Of a stretch of 64,000 bases of DNA, positions 25,446 to 33,275 are shown one piece after another; position 1 is the stretch's first letter, and the number at the start of each line of letters is the position of its first letter. The notes under the pieces were generated by a model. It ran no database searches, was not told the DNA's origin, and saw only the letters and a program-made list of their open reading frames with translations. Origin of the DNA: Collinsella aerofaciens (lineage in GTDB: Bacteria; Actinomycetota; Coriobacteriia; Coriobacteriales; Coriobacteriaceae). The DNA lies in the NCBI RefSeq assembly GCF_963360655.1, contig NZ_OY725712.1, positions 248,001-312,000 on the forward strand, in the 5' to 3' direction. Both the position numbers and the translations under genes were made by a program.

Positions 25446-26764
25446 TAACAGACTCGAGTCTTGCCGATCATGATGTTTAGGATCTCGACGTCGGTATCTT
25501 TCATGCCCACACGGCCCACGTAGCCCATGCTGGCGATCGTCTGCTCGACGGTATCCTGAATGAGGCCCTCACCGGCACGGAAGCCGCGGCCCTGCATGGC
25601 CATATCGTGACCCAGAATCGCAGCGTCAACGGCTGCCGAAATCTTAGCCGCGCAACTCGCCTTGGCGCCATCGCATACAATGCCGCCCACGTTGCCGAGC
25701 GTGTTGGAGACCGTCGCGCCAATCTGCTCGCGCGTGCCGCCGCACAGCCAGGTAATCGCGGCTCCGGCACCGCACGCGGCGCAAATAGCACCGCAAAACG
25801 CCGAGAGCGCACCAATATAGCTCTTGATATGCACGGCGATCAGATCGGACAGCATCACGGCACGAACCAGGCGTTCATGGTCGCAGCGCAGGTACTCGGC
25901 ATACTCCATAACAGGCAGCGCGCAAGTAATGCCCTGATTGCCCGAGCCGCACACAATGGCGACCGGCAGCGCGCAGCCGTTCATGCGGGCATCGGACCCG
26001 GCGGCTGCACGGGCACGGGCACGGCAGGCGACGTCATCGGCACGTGCGCCCAGCAGCGTACGGCCCACCTCGGCGCCCCAAGCGTGCGCGAGGCCCTCGG
26101 CACTGATCGCGCCATTCAGCTCAATCTGACGCTCAACGGCAGCGCGGGCGTCCTCAATGTCACCGTCCTCGATAAAGTCGATGATGGACTCAATGCTCAT
26201 AGGGGTATCGGCGCTATCTGCCGCACGCTCGGCCACGACGCGCTCGGCGCAGGCGGCACACTCCCCCGCCGACTTGCCGCATACCGGAATACCGTCGAGC
26301 GTATGGCACGTGACATTGGTGTGGTGGTCGGTAATCTCGACGACCGCGGTATGGCCCCCGGCCGTGGCAGTCACCTTGATGTAGAGGTTGGGCACACCCT
26401 CGACAAGCGACACATCGCAGTAACCGGCATCGGTGAGAAGCTCGGCGACGCGAGCACGGTCTTTATCGTCAACGCTCTCGAGCACCTCAAGCGCGCTCTT
26501 GGCGTCACCGCCCACGGCACCCAGCACGGCCGCCGCCTCAATACCGTGCATGCCGCCCGAGTTGGGCACGGTCACGCTCTTAACGTTCTTGATGATATTG
26601 CCCGAGCAGGCAACGTCCATATGATCGGGTTCACATCCGAGTGTCTGGCTCGCCAGCGCCGCTGCATAGGCAACGGCAATGGGCTCGGTGCAGCCGAGCG
26701 CGCAGACAAGCTCGCGGTTCAAAACGTCGCAAAACGCGGTATCACGAAGGGAATCGGCAGGCAT
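25445..26764 (-). CDS. cyuA: L-cysteine desulfidase / UPF0597 family protein CyuA
   Basis: Iron-sulfur lyase of 439 residues related to L-serine dehydratase, predicted to split cysteine into sulfide, pyruvate and ammonia. Family motifs include LGCTEPIAVAYAAALA near residue 24, VPNSGGMHGIEAAA near residue 68, and the C-terminal GGIVCDGAKASCAAKISAA with cluster cysteines. AGGAG precedes the ATG at 26764. It could supply sulfide for the selenium/sulfur and metY pathways, but this link is only functional inference. Confidence 0.85.
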   Translation of the reverse strand: MPADSLRDTAFCDVLNRELVCALGCTEPIAVAYAAALASQTLGCEPDHMDVACSGNIIKNVKSVTVPNSGGMHGIEAAAVLGAVGGDAKSALEVLESVDDKDRARVAELLTDAGYCDVSLVEGVPNLYIKVTATAGGHTAVVEITDHHTNVTCHTLDGIPVCGKSAGECAACAERVVAERAADSADTPMSIESIIDFIEDGDIEDARAAVERQIELNGAISAEGLAHAWGAEVGRTLLGARADDVACRARARAAAGSDARMNGCALPVAIVCGSGNQGITCALPVMEYAEYLRCDHERLVRAVMLSDLIAVHIKSYIGALSAFCGAICAACGAGAAITWLCGGTREQIGATVSNTLGNVGGIVCDGAKASCAAKISAAVDAAILGHDMAMQGRGFRAGEGLIQDTVEQTIASMGYVGRVGMKDTDVEILNIMIGKTRVC

Positions 26765-27035
26765 AGGTATCTCCTACTTGTATAACGGGCTGGGCTCTCG
26801 ATAATAGTTAGCTCTTTTATTTGATAACAATGCATCAAAAACCGCAACCCAAGTTCCGGCGGACGGCGTTCAAGCGCAAACTGACAGCGTTAATACATGA
26901 AAAGCTAGTCTTGTTGCATGCTAAAGCGTTTGACCAAAAAACGCCCGAGCGTTTACACAAAAGTCGCGCTATCATGCAGTCGAACGCGGTAAAACCTTTA
27001 GCAATTCCGCCGCACGGACCAGAGAGGAACCACTC

Positions 27036-27503
27036 ATGAAGATTGGTATCGGTAACGACCACGCCGCCGTCGAGCTCAAGAACATCATCTCCGAGCACCT
27101 GAAGGAGCGCGGCTGCGAGGTCGTGAACTTTGGCACCGACACCTCCGAGAGCTTCGATTACCCCATCGCCGGCTACAAGGTGGGTAAGGCCGTGGCCAAC
27201 GGTGACGTCGACCTGGGTATCCTGATCTGCGGTACCGGCGTCGGCATCAGCCTGGCCGCCAACAAGGTCGAAGGTGTTCGCGCCGTCGTATGCTCCGAGC
27301 CCTTCAGCGCCAAGCTCTCCCGCATGCACAACAACACCAACGTGCTCGCCTTTGGCGCCCGCGTCGTGGGCTCCGAGCTCGCCAAGATGATTGTCGACGA
27401 GTGGCTCGACGCCGAGTTTGAGGGCGGTCGTCACGAGCGTCGCGTTAACCTCCTCAACGAGATCGACCACACGCGCGGCCTCAAGGTCGTCGACGAAGCC
27501 TAA
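27036..27503 (+). CDS. rpiB: Ribose-5-phosphate isomerase B
   Basis: Enzyme of 155 residues interconverting ribose-5-phosphate and ribulose-5-phosphate. Starts MKIGIGNDHAAVELK; the catalytic-site cysteine is in LGILICGTGVGISLAANK and the R..HNNTNVLAFGARV stretch binds phosphate. GAGAGG precedes the ATG. Lone gene with its own terminator. Some family members act on galactose-6-phosphate or allose-6-phosphate, but no linked sugar genes suggest this. Confidence 0.93.
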   Translation: MKIGIGNDHAAVELKNIISEHLKERGCEVVNFGTDTSESFDYPIAGYKVGKAVANGDVDLGILICGTGVGISLAANKVEGVRAVVCSEPFSAKLSRMHNNTNVLAFGARVVGSELAKMIVDEWLDAEFEGGRHERRVNLLNEIDHTRGLKVVDEA

Positions 27504-27530
27504 ACTACTCAGTGCCACAAGCTAACAGCA

Positions 27531-27565
27531 GGGGCCCGCTCGGAACTCATGTCCGAGCGGGCCCC
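27531..27565 (+). terminator. rpiB terminator
   Basis: GGGGCCCGCTCGGA and TCCGAGCGGGCCCC arms, 14 bp, followed by a weak TTCAT tail. Confidence 0.75.
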
Positions 27566-27581
27566 TTCATAGATTTTGGAA

Positions 27582-27616
27582 TAAAAGGGCGCCGCGGATG
27601 GAATCCCGCGGCGCCC
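27582..27616 (-). terminator. ndk terminator
   Basis: Minus strand GGGCGCCGCGGG and CCGCGGCGCCC arms followed by TTTTATT, 39 bases after the ndk stop. Confidence 0.85.
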
Positions 27617-27654
27617 AAGCCACACGCTAACAGCTTTAAGGAGTCAAAGCTGGT

Positions 27655-28059
27655 TTAGCCAAAGAAACGCTTGATCTCGATCTCAGCGTTCTCCAGGCAG
27701 TCGGAGCCGTGGATCACGTTGGCGTTGACATCGACAGCGAAGTCGCCGCGAATGGTGCCGGGGGCAGCATCAAGCGGGTTGGTAGCGCCCATAAGGGTGC
27801 GCATCTTGGAGACAGCGGAGAGACCGGAAACGACCATCTTGACGACCGGACCGCTCGTCATAAAGTCGCAGAGACCGCCAAAGAAGGGCTTGTCGGCCAG
27901 ATGGGCGTAGTGCTCTTCGACGGTAGCGCGCTCGAGCGTGGTCATCTCCATGCGCTCGATGACAAGGCCGCTGCGCTCAATGCGAGCAACGATCTCGCCG
28001 ATTTTGCGGTCGCGCACGGCGTCGGGCTTAATCATGATGAAGGTCTTCTCGATAGCCAT
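27655..28059 (-). CDS. ndk: Nucleoside diphosphate kinase
   Basis: Protein of 134 residues transferring phosphate among nucleoside di- and triphosphates through a phosphohistidine. Starts MAIEKTFIMIKPDAV; the catalytic histidine is in ANVIHGSD near residue 117, and GATNPLDAAPGTIRGDF is the usual substrate loop. AAAGG precedes the ATG, and a good promoter lies 65 bases upstream. Monocistronic between two terminators. Confidence 0.96.
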   Translation of the reverse strand: MAIEKTFIMIKPDAVRDRKIGEIVARIERSGLVIERMEMTTLERATVEEHYAHLADKPFFGGLCDFMTSGPVVKMVVSGLSAVSKMRTLMGATNPLDAAPGTIRGDFAVDVNANVIHGSDCLENAEIEIKRFFG

Positions 28060-28358
28060 AAAAGTAGCCTTTCAAGTAGGTTCGCGCGTGCCCAAGTCCC
28101 ATTCCGGCACCCGCCTGGACTGCATCGTAACAGAGTTTTAGCTGCAGTTAAACAAAAAGCTGTTTATTGAAACGCTGCAATTTATTAAAGCGCTCCATAT
28201 GTGTCACTTCTGTTTCGAAGCCCGATTAGAGTACCATCCGACCGCCTATCAACCGCACCGAACAGAGCAGACGGTCGGTTGCCACCCGCGAACGTACCCC
28301 CTTCACAACCTGCCCAAAGGTCCTACAGAAGTTCTCGACAACCCCTCCCCCATAGCAA
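28060..28358. other. Gap between argH terminator and ndk
   Basis: Besides the ndk promoter I see no supported feature. A 26-codon arginine-containing minus-strand ORF ends near 28226 but has no ribosome binding site. Confidence 0.4.
28124..28152 (-). promoter_or_regulatory. ndk promoter
   Basis: TTTAAC (28147-28152), 17-base spacer, TACGAT (28124-28129) on the minus strand. Confidence 0.6.
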
Positions 28359-28392
28359 CAAAATACGGGCGCCCACCGTAGCGGGCACCCGT
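28359..28392 (-). terminator. argH terminator
   Basis: Minus strand ACGGGTGCCC and GGGCGCCCGT arms followed by ATTTTG, about 45 bases after the argH stop. Confidence 0.85.
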
Positions 28393-28437
28393 AAAGGCAA
28401 GATATGATGAACACACCAGACAGACGCATCCAATAAG

Positions 28438-29868
28438 CTAATTAACCCCGTGACCCATCTCGACGACCTTGGTCAGCGATCCAAACACGCCCTCGTCGGC
28501 CACGAGCTGTGCCTCGGCACGCTGCAGCTGCACGGAAACGGCGGCAGGAGCGGTGCCTCCCTCGGTCGCGCGCGCGGCGACAATCGACGGGATGTCGAGC
28601 GCCTCGGTAATGTCGCGCTCAAAGAGCGGGCTTGCCTCCTGGAACACCTCAAACGGCAGGTCCTCAAGATTGCAGCCGCGCTTCTCGCACATCAGGACCA
28701 GATGCCCCACCACAGCGTGTGCCTCGCGGAACGGCAGGCCACGCTTAGCCAGGTAATCGGCAACATCGGTGGCGGCAAGGTGTCCCACGCCACACTCGCG
28801 CGCCATGGCATCCTCGTTGACGGTCCAAGTCGAAATCATTCCGGCCATAACGGACAGGCACTGCATGAGCGTGTGAGCGGTATCGAGCGCGCCCTCCTTG
28901 TCCTCCTGCAAGTCTTTGTTATAAGCAAGCGGCAGGCCCTTCATGGTTACGAGCAGCTGCACCAGGTTGCCATAGACACGGCCGCTCTTGCCGCGAATAA
29001 GCTCGGCAAAGTCGGGATTCTTCTTCTGCGGCATGATGGACGAGCCAGTGGAGTACGAGTCGGAAAGCGTGATAAAGCCAAATTCGGAGCTCGACCACAG
29101 TACGATCTCCTCGGAAAGACGCGACAGGTGCATCGCCATGACGGAGCCGGCGTAATGCAGGTCGAGCAGAAAATCGCGATCGGAAACCGCATCGAGCGAG
29201 TTGGGAATCACGCCCGAAAAGCCAAGTTCGGCAGCCGTCATCTGGCGATCGAGCGGATAGCTCGTACCGGCAAGCGCGGCAGCACCCAGCGGGCAGTTGT
29301 CGGCGGCATCAAAGGCGGCCTTCAAACGCGTAAAGTCGCGCGCGAACATCCAGGAATACGCCAGCAGATGATGCGACAGCAGCACGGGCTGAGCGTGCTG
29401 CATATGCGTGTAGCCCGGCAGAATCACCTTGTCGTACTTCTTGGCCGCATCCACCAGCACATGGCGCAGCTCTAGATTGGCCTCCATGAGCTCCTTGGCC
29501 AGCGCCTTGACGCCCAGGCGCGTATCGGTCGCCACCTGGTCGTTGCGCGAACGCCCAGTATGCAAGCGCTTGCCAGCCTCGCCGATACGACGCGTCAGCT
29601 CGCTCTCGATGGACATATGAATGTCCTCGTCGTTGATATCGAAGGTGAAGTTGCCGGCATCGATATCCTGTTCGATTCCGGTCAGGCCCTCGGCAATCGC
29701 CTGCTCGTCCTCGGCACTGATGATGCCCTGGGCGGCCAGCATCTTGGCATGTGCCTTAGAGCCGGCAATATCTTGCTTATAGAGATGCTTGTCGACCGGC
29801 AACGACGCACCAAACTCCTGCGTGACCTCGGCCACGCCCGCCTCAAAACGACCGCCCCAAAGAGCCAT
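28438..29868 (-). CDS. argH: Argininosuccinate lyase
   Basis: Enzyme of 476 residues cleaving argininosuccinate into arginine and fumarate, the last step of arginine synthesis. Starts MALWGGRFEAGVAEV at ATG 29868 behind AAAGGAG. The signature GSSIMPQKKNPDFAELIRGK (about residue 280) and TGRSRNDQVATDTRL near residue 110 are present. It lies downstream of argG on the same strand but is separated by a terminator-like hairpin and a small ORF. Confidence 0.96.
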   Translation of the reverse strand: MALWGGRFEAGVAEVTQEFGASLPVDKHLYKQDIAGSKAHAKMLAAQGIISAEDEQAIAEGLTGIEQDIDAGNFTFDINDEDIHMSIESELTRRIGEAGKRLHTGRSRNDQVATDTRLGVKALAKELMEANLELRHVLVDAAKKYDKVILPGYTHMQHAQPVLLSHHLLAYSWMFARDFTRLKAAFDAADNCPLGAAALAGTSYPLDRQMTAAELGFSGVIPNSLDAVSDRDFLLDLHYAGSVMAMHLSRLSEEIVLWSSSEFGFITLSDSYSTGSSIMPQKKNPDFAELIRGKSGRVYGNLVQLLVTMKGLPLAYNKDLQEDKEGALDTAHTLMQCLSVMAGMISTWTVNEDAMARECGVGHLAATDVADYLAKRGLPFREAHAVVGHLVLMCEKRGCNLEDLPFEVFQEASPLFERDITEALDIPSIVAARATEGGTAPAAVSVQLQRAEAQLVADEGVFGSLTKVVEMGHGVN

Positions 29869-29986
29869 GGAACCGTCTCCTTTCTCCAAATACCAAAACA
29901 AGCGCCCAAAGCAATACGCCATATCGCTAAAGCGATTTTTCAACCGCTAGTTTTGCATATTCCCCACCGTGCGCGGGGCCATGTAG

Positions 29987-30157
29987 CTAATTCGCAAAGA
30001 AGTGACGCACCATGCACTTGGCGCCCAACGTCTCCCTCCGGATGTTGCCCTGCGAACCATCGATCCAGGCCTTCAGGCTCATAGGGACGTCCTCGACGTT
30101 TACAGTATCGAGCTCGGGCGCGAGGGCAAATAAAGCATGCGCAATAGCATTGAACAT
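29987..30157 (-). CDS. Small unrecognised protein (56 residues) between argG and argH
   Basis: ATG at 30157 lies eight bases after GAGGAG. The frame encodes 56 residues beginning MFNAIAHALFALAPELDT and ending AKCMVRHFFAN, with GC-ending codons like neighbouring genes and mixed polar and hydrophobic composition. A hydrophobic first ten residues is followed by an acidic DTVNVEDV stretch and a basic C-terminus. It is not an arginine leader: only three arginines occur, none clustered beyond RR. Too short for many gene callers. No family recognised. Confidence 0.6.
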   Translation of the reverse strand: MFNAIAHALFALAPELDTVNVEDVPMSLKAWIDGSQGNIRRETLGAKCMVRHFFAN

Positions 30158-30200
30158 AATGGATACTCCTCATATATATAGGCGCAGAGCCGCCAAATTG

Positions 30201-30237
30201 ATAGAAGGAGCCCCGCCGGACAACCCCGGCGGGGCTC
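30201..30237 (-). terminator. argG terminator or intercistronic hairpin
   Basis: Minus strand GAGCCCCGCCGG and CCGGCGGGGCTC arms, 12 bp, followed by CTTCTAT. It may cut or dampen transcription between argG and the small ORF with argH. Confidence 0.65.
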
Positions 30238-30392
30238 GGACTCAGCCGCAAGCGCGGCGTCATATATGCGGGCGGAACGTAGGGGCCACCGATGTTAAGA
30301 AGTGTCAGCAAGCATAACGAAAGGTAGGGACCCCGTGCGCCCGTTTTGTATCACGCGGATGGGCCGCGCGGATACCAAGGGAAGGAAAAGCC

Positions 30393-31619
30393 TTAGGCCT
30401 GGGCGGCGGCAGAGCTGGGACCCTGGACCTTTGCCCACGTCTTGAGCGACAGCGTATCGATCTCGATAAAGCCGGCGCTGGCCTTCTCGTCAAACGTGGT
30501 GTCGCGGTCGTAGGTAGCCAGACCGTAGTCGTAGAGGCTGAAGGGGCTCTTGCGGCCGACGACATGGCAGTTGCCCTTAAAGAACTTCAGGCGGACGGTG
30601 CCGGTCACGAACTTCTGGGTGTCGGCCATAAAGGCGTCGAGCGCGTTCTTGAGCGGGCTGTACCACTGGCCGTTATACACGGCGGTGGCCCAATCCTGCT
30701 CGAGCTTGATCTTGGTCTTGAGCAAGTCGCCCTCGACGCAAATGTCCTCGAGCGCCTTGTGGGCGGTGATGAGCGTCAGGGCGCCGGGAACCTCATAGCA
30801 CTCGCGGCTCTTGAGGCCCACCAGACGGTCCTCAACCAGGTCGAGACGGCCAAAGCCGTTGTCGCCCGAAATCTTGTTGAGGGCGATGACGATCTCGGAG
30901 AGCTTCATCTTCTTGCCGTCGACGGCGACGGGCTTGCCGGCCTCAAACTCAATCTCGGTATACGTCGGGGTGTCGGGCGTGTCCTCGGGATTCTTGGTCA
31001 TAACCCAAGCGTCGTCGAGCGGCTCGTTCCAGGGATCCTCCAGGTGGCCGCACTCAATGGCACGACCCCACAGGTTGTCGTCGATGGAATAGGGGTTGTC
31101 GTTGGCACCCTCGGGAACCGGTACGTTGTGAGCGTGTGCATAGGCGACCTCGTCGGGACGGCACTTCAGATCCCACTCGCGAACCGGGGCGATAACCTTG
31201 AGCTCAGGGTCGAGGGCCTTGACGGCAGCCTCGAAGCGGACCTGGTCGTTACCCTTGCCGGTGCAGCCGTGGGCGACGTAGGTCGCGCCAAACTCGTGAG
31301 CGACCTCGACAAGCTTCTTGGCGAGCAGCGGGCGAGACAGGGCGGAGAGCAGCGGGTACTTGTTCTCGTACATGGAGTTTGCAGCGATGGCCTTAGTCAG
31401 GAACTCATCGGAGAACTCGTCGCGCAGGTCGAGTACCTGGCAATCGAGAACGCCAAGGTCAAGCGCCTTCTGCTTCTTGGCGTCCAGTCCGGTCTCTTCC
31501 TGGCCCACGTTGCCGCAAACGCAAACGACATCGAGATTCTTCTCGTCCTGGAGCCACTTGACACATACGGATGTATCAAGACCACCGGAATATGCGAGAA
31601 CGACTTTTTCCTTGCTCAT
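30393..31619 (-). CDS. argG: Argininosuccinate synthase
   Basis: Enzyme of 408 residues joining citrulline and aspartate with ATP. Starts MSKEKVVLAYSGGLDTSV at ATG 31619 behind AAAGGAAAC; the PP-loop motif AYSGGLDTS is at residues 9-17, and YVAHGCTGKGNDQVRFE near residue 115 is diagnostic. Upstream there is a 313-base leader with an arginine-rich leader peptide and alternative hairpins, indicating attenuation control by arginine. The other arginine genes are not in the window, so citrulline may come from elsewhere on the chromosome or from uptake. Confidence 0.96.
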   Translation of the reverse strand: MSKEKVVLAYSGGLDTSVCVKWLQDEKNLDVVCVCGNVGQEETGLDAKKQKALDLGVLDCQVLDLRDEFSDEFLTKAIAANSMYENKYPLLSALSRPLLAKKLVEVAHEFGATYVAHGCTGKGNDQVRFEAAVKALDPELKVIAPVREWDLKCRPDEVAYAHAHNVPVPEGANDNPYSIDDNLWGRAIECGHLEDPWNEPLDDAWVMTKNPEDTPDTPTYTEIEFEAGKPVAVDGKKMKLSEIVIALNKISGDNGFGRLDLVEDRLVGLKSRECYEVPGALTLITAHKALEDICVEGDLLKTKIKLEQDWATAVYNGQWYSPLKNALDAFMADTQKFVTGTVRLKFFKGNCHVVGRKSPFSLYDYGLATYDRDTTFDEKASAGFIEIDTLSLKTWAKVQGPSSAAAQA

Positions 31620-31713
31620 GGCTGTTTCCTTTCGCCCTTGGTAGCTAGTTAGAACATCGGTCAGTTGCAAGTCATTTCAAGGTCATATACCGTGCAATAT
31701 CAGGTTAAATAGC

Positions 31714-31773
31714 AAAAATCAGCACATACATGCCCTAGAAACATGCAGCAATGTCGTGCTAAAACCCAACGAC
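31714..31773 (-). promoter_or_regulatory. argG attenuator: competing terminator and antiterminator hairpins
   Basis: Terminator form on the minus strand: AGCAC...TGCATG, loop, CATGTA...GTGCT (31721-31760), then GATTTTT (T-run 31714-31718). Alternative form: GTCGT (31769-31773) pairs with ACGAC (31753-31757), which overlaps the 5' strand of the terminator, so the two cannot coexist. Folding was judged by eye. Confidence 0.5.
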
Positions 31774-31824
31774 CTCAAAATGACTCTGTTGAGGCAATTC
31801 GCCCCATGCGGACAGAGACGATTG

Positions 31825-31899
31825 TTATCGTCGTCGGGAAATTGCGCGCTGGCGTCGGATGGCATTGTCTGCAGTAGTGATGATCTGTACGAACTGCAT
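31825..31899 (-). CDS. Arginine-rich leader peptide of argG
   Basis: ATG at 31899 follows AAAGGAGAGGCAG, one of the strongest ribosome binding sites in the window. The 24-residue frame starts MQFVQIITTADNA and ends IRRQRAISRRR, with six arginines in the last twelve codons and three consecutive CGA codons just before TAA. CGA is uncommon in this genome's genes. The stop lies inside a small GACGAT/ATCGTC hairpin. This is the classical layout of a ribosome-stalling attenuator leader sensing charged tRNA-Arg, upstream of an arginine biosynthetic gene. Confidence 0.75.
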   Translation of the reverse strand: MQFVQIITTADNAIRRQRAISRRR

Positions 31900-31938
31900 C
31901 TGCCTCTCCTTTCACCTATCGCCGGGCGCAATTCAAAT

Positions 31939-31966
31939 ATCGTAAACGGTACCTTTTCCTCGGTAA
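31939..31966 (-). promoter_or_regulatory. Candidate argG promoter
   Basis: TTACCG (31961-31966), 16-base spacer, TACGAT (31939-31944). It would start RNA about 33 bases before the leader peptide ATG. Confidence 0.5.
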
Positions 31967-32173
31967 GCGGCTATTTTGCCGTCTCCGTTTTCGATGGTCG
32001 CTATATTACGATAAAGTGCCCGCTGCACAAGCGACAAATTCAAATTTCTGAAAAGTTTTTTCATTAGTTTGTGAAATGCAGTGCAAATACGCTGCGTTCC
32101 TGCGAAAATACGCCTGACTACGAGTTGATGGTTATAACATCTGAAACAATTTCGAAACGAAAGGCTCGCTTTT
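31967..32173. other. AT-rich region upstream of the HAD gene
   Basis: Notably lower GC than the surroundings. It probably holds the plus-strand promoter of the HAD phosphatase. No gene supported. Confidence 0.4.
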
Positions 32174-33001
32174 ATGCAAACTTACGAATCGGACGCCAAT
32201 ATTGGAAACATTAAGATTCTCGCCGTTGATATGGACAAGACGCTTCTCACCGACGAGCGCGTGCTACCTCAGGGTCTTGATGAGCGCCTGGACAAGCTCG
32301 CCGAGGCTGGCATCGTGTTCTGCCCCGCTAGCGGACGTCCAGCCCCCAAGCTCGAGGAGATGTTCGAGGGCATCAAGAACCGCCTCGCCTTTTGTCCCGA
32401 CAACGGAGCCTGCGTCATCTATCGCGGCAACTATATCTATAAGAGCAACATCGATGTGGCGCTGTATCAGCAGGTCTTGAGCCGCGCCTCGGAGGATCCG
32501 CGCGCTGTCCCCGTCCTGTGCTGCTTCGACGAGTTCTACGTGCTTGCCCGCGACCATCAGTACCACGACGAGATCAGCGTCTACTACAACACAATCAACT
32601 ACGTCGACAACTTTGAGGGCATTGATTTCGAGTCCAACAAGATTTCGGTCTTCTTCCCCGGCTACGACGCCGAGCCCGCTTTCCGCGAGACCTATAGCCC
32701 CGAGTTCTCGGACAAGCTCTACGTCACCAACGCCGGGCGCGAGTGGATCGACTTTATGAACCTGGGTGTCGACAAGGGCGCCGGCGTCGCGCATCTTTGC
32801 GAGCACCTGGGCATCGATATCGCCGATGCCGCCGCCGTGGGCGACACCTACAACGACATCCCCATGCTCGAACGCGTCGGGCATAGCTTTATCGTGGACA
32901 ATGCCGAGGAGCACATGAACGCGCACGCCAAGTGGCGCATTCCGAGCAACAACGACGGGGGCGTACTGACGCTCATCGACGCCATCTTGGCGGCTCGTTA
33001 A
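32174..33001 (+). CDS. HAD superfamily hydrolase, Cof-type
   Basis: Phosphatase of 275 residues. Motif I is LAVDMDKTLLTDE (about 16-28), motif II the FCPASGRP stretch, then a large C2-type cap, Lys in GVDKGAGV and motif IV VGDTYNDIPMLE. These are features of Cof/YbiV-like sugar-phosphate or cofactor phosphatases. GAAAGG precedes the ATG. Substrate unknown. A large inverted repeat follows the stop. Confidence 0.85.
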   Translation: MQTYESDANIGNIKILAVDMDKTLLTDERVLPQGLDERLDKLAEAGIVFCPASGRPAPKLEEMFEGIKNRLAFCPDNGACVIYRGNYIYKSNIDVALYQQVLSRASEDPRAVPVLCCFDEFYVLARDHQYHDEISVYYNTINYVDNFEGIDFESNKISVFFPGYDAEPAFRETYSPEFSDKLYVTNAGREWIDFMNLGVDKGAGVAHLCEHLGIDIADAAAVGDTYNDIPMLERVGHSFIVDNAEEHMNAHAKWRIPSNNDGGVLTLIDAILAAR

Positions 33002-33012
33002 CGTTGCTCGTC

Positions 33013-33141
33013 GGACCTGACCGGGCGAGCGGGTAAGTTTTTCGTTCGGTCAGGTCCTGGGCTCGCTCGGAAAGCACATTATGTGCTTTCCGGCTCGTGC
33101 GGAATCTACGAAAAAACTTACCCGCTCGCCCGGCCAGGTCC
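33013..33141. repeat. Large nested inverted repeat
   Basis: Arms of about 32 bases (33013-33044 and 33109-33141), starting GGACCTGACCGGGCGAGCGG, are nearly perfectly complementary. The loop contains a second perfect palindrome GGAAAGCAC-ATTAT-GTGCTTTCC (33069-33091). Confidence 0.82.
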
Positions 33142-33208
33142 TGCGGTGACTTGCTTGCCGCCTGGATGGCGTCTTGGCGCCTAGATACTTGGCTGATTTT
33201 TTGGAATG

Positions 33209-33243
33209 AAGGGGGCTCCTTGTTGGCAAGGAGCCCCCTTCTG
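33209..33243. terminator. Bidirectional terminator at the polA 3' end
   Basis: GGGGGCTCCTTG and CAAGGAGCCCCC arms with a TTGG-type loop; short T-rich tails on both strands. Serves polA and possibly the HAD gene. Confidence 0.75.
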
Positions 33244-33275
33244 CTCTTGGTCACTTTGGGGTTGATGGAGGGTCT

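Noticed and set aside
28226-28429. Arginine-containing minus-strand ORF after argH
   Set aside because: Runs through the argH terminator and has no SD; considered as another leader peptide but nothing downstream fits.
31756-32067. 103-codon plus-strand ORF upstream of the HAD gene
   Set aside because: Starts with GTG without an SD, unlike genome codon use, and is antisense to the argG leader, promoter and attenuator.
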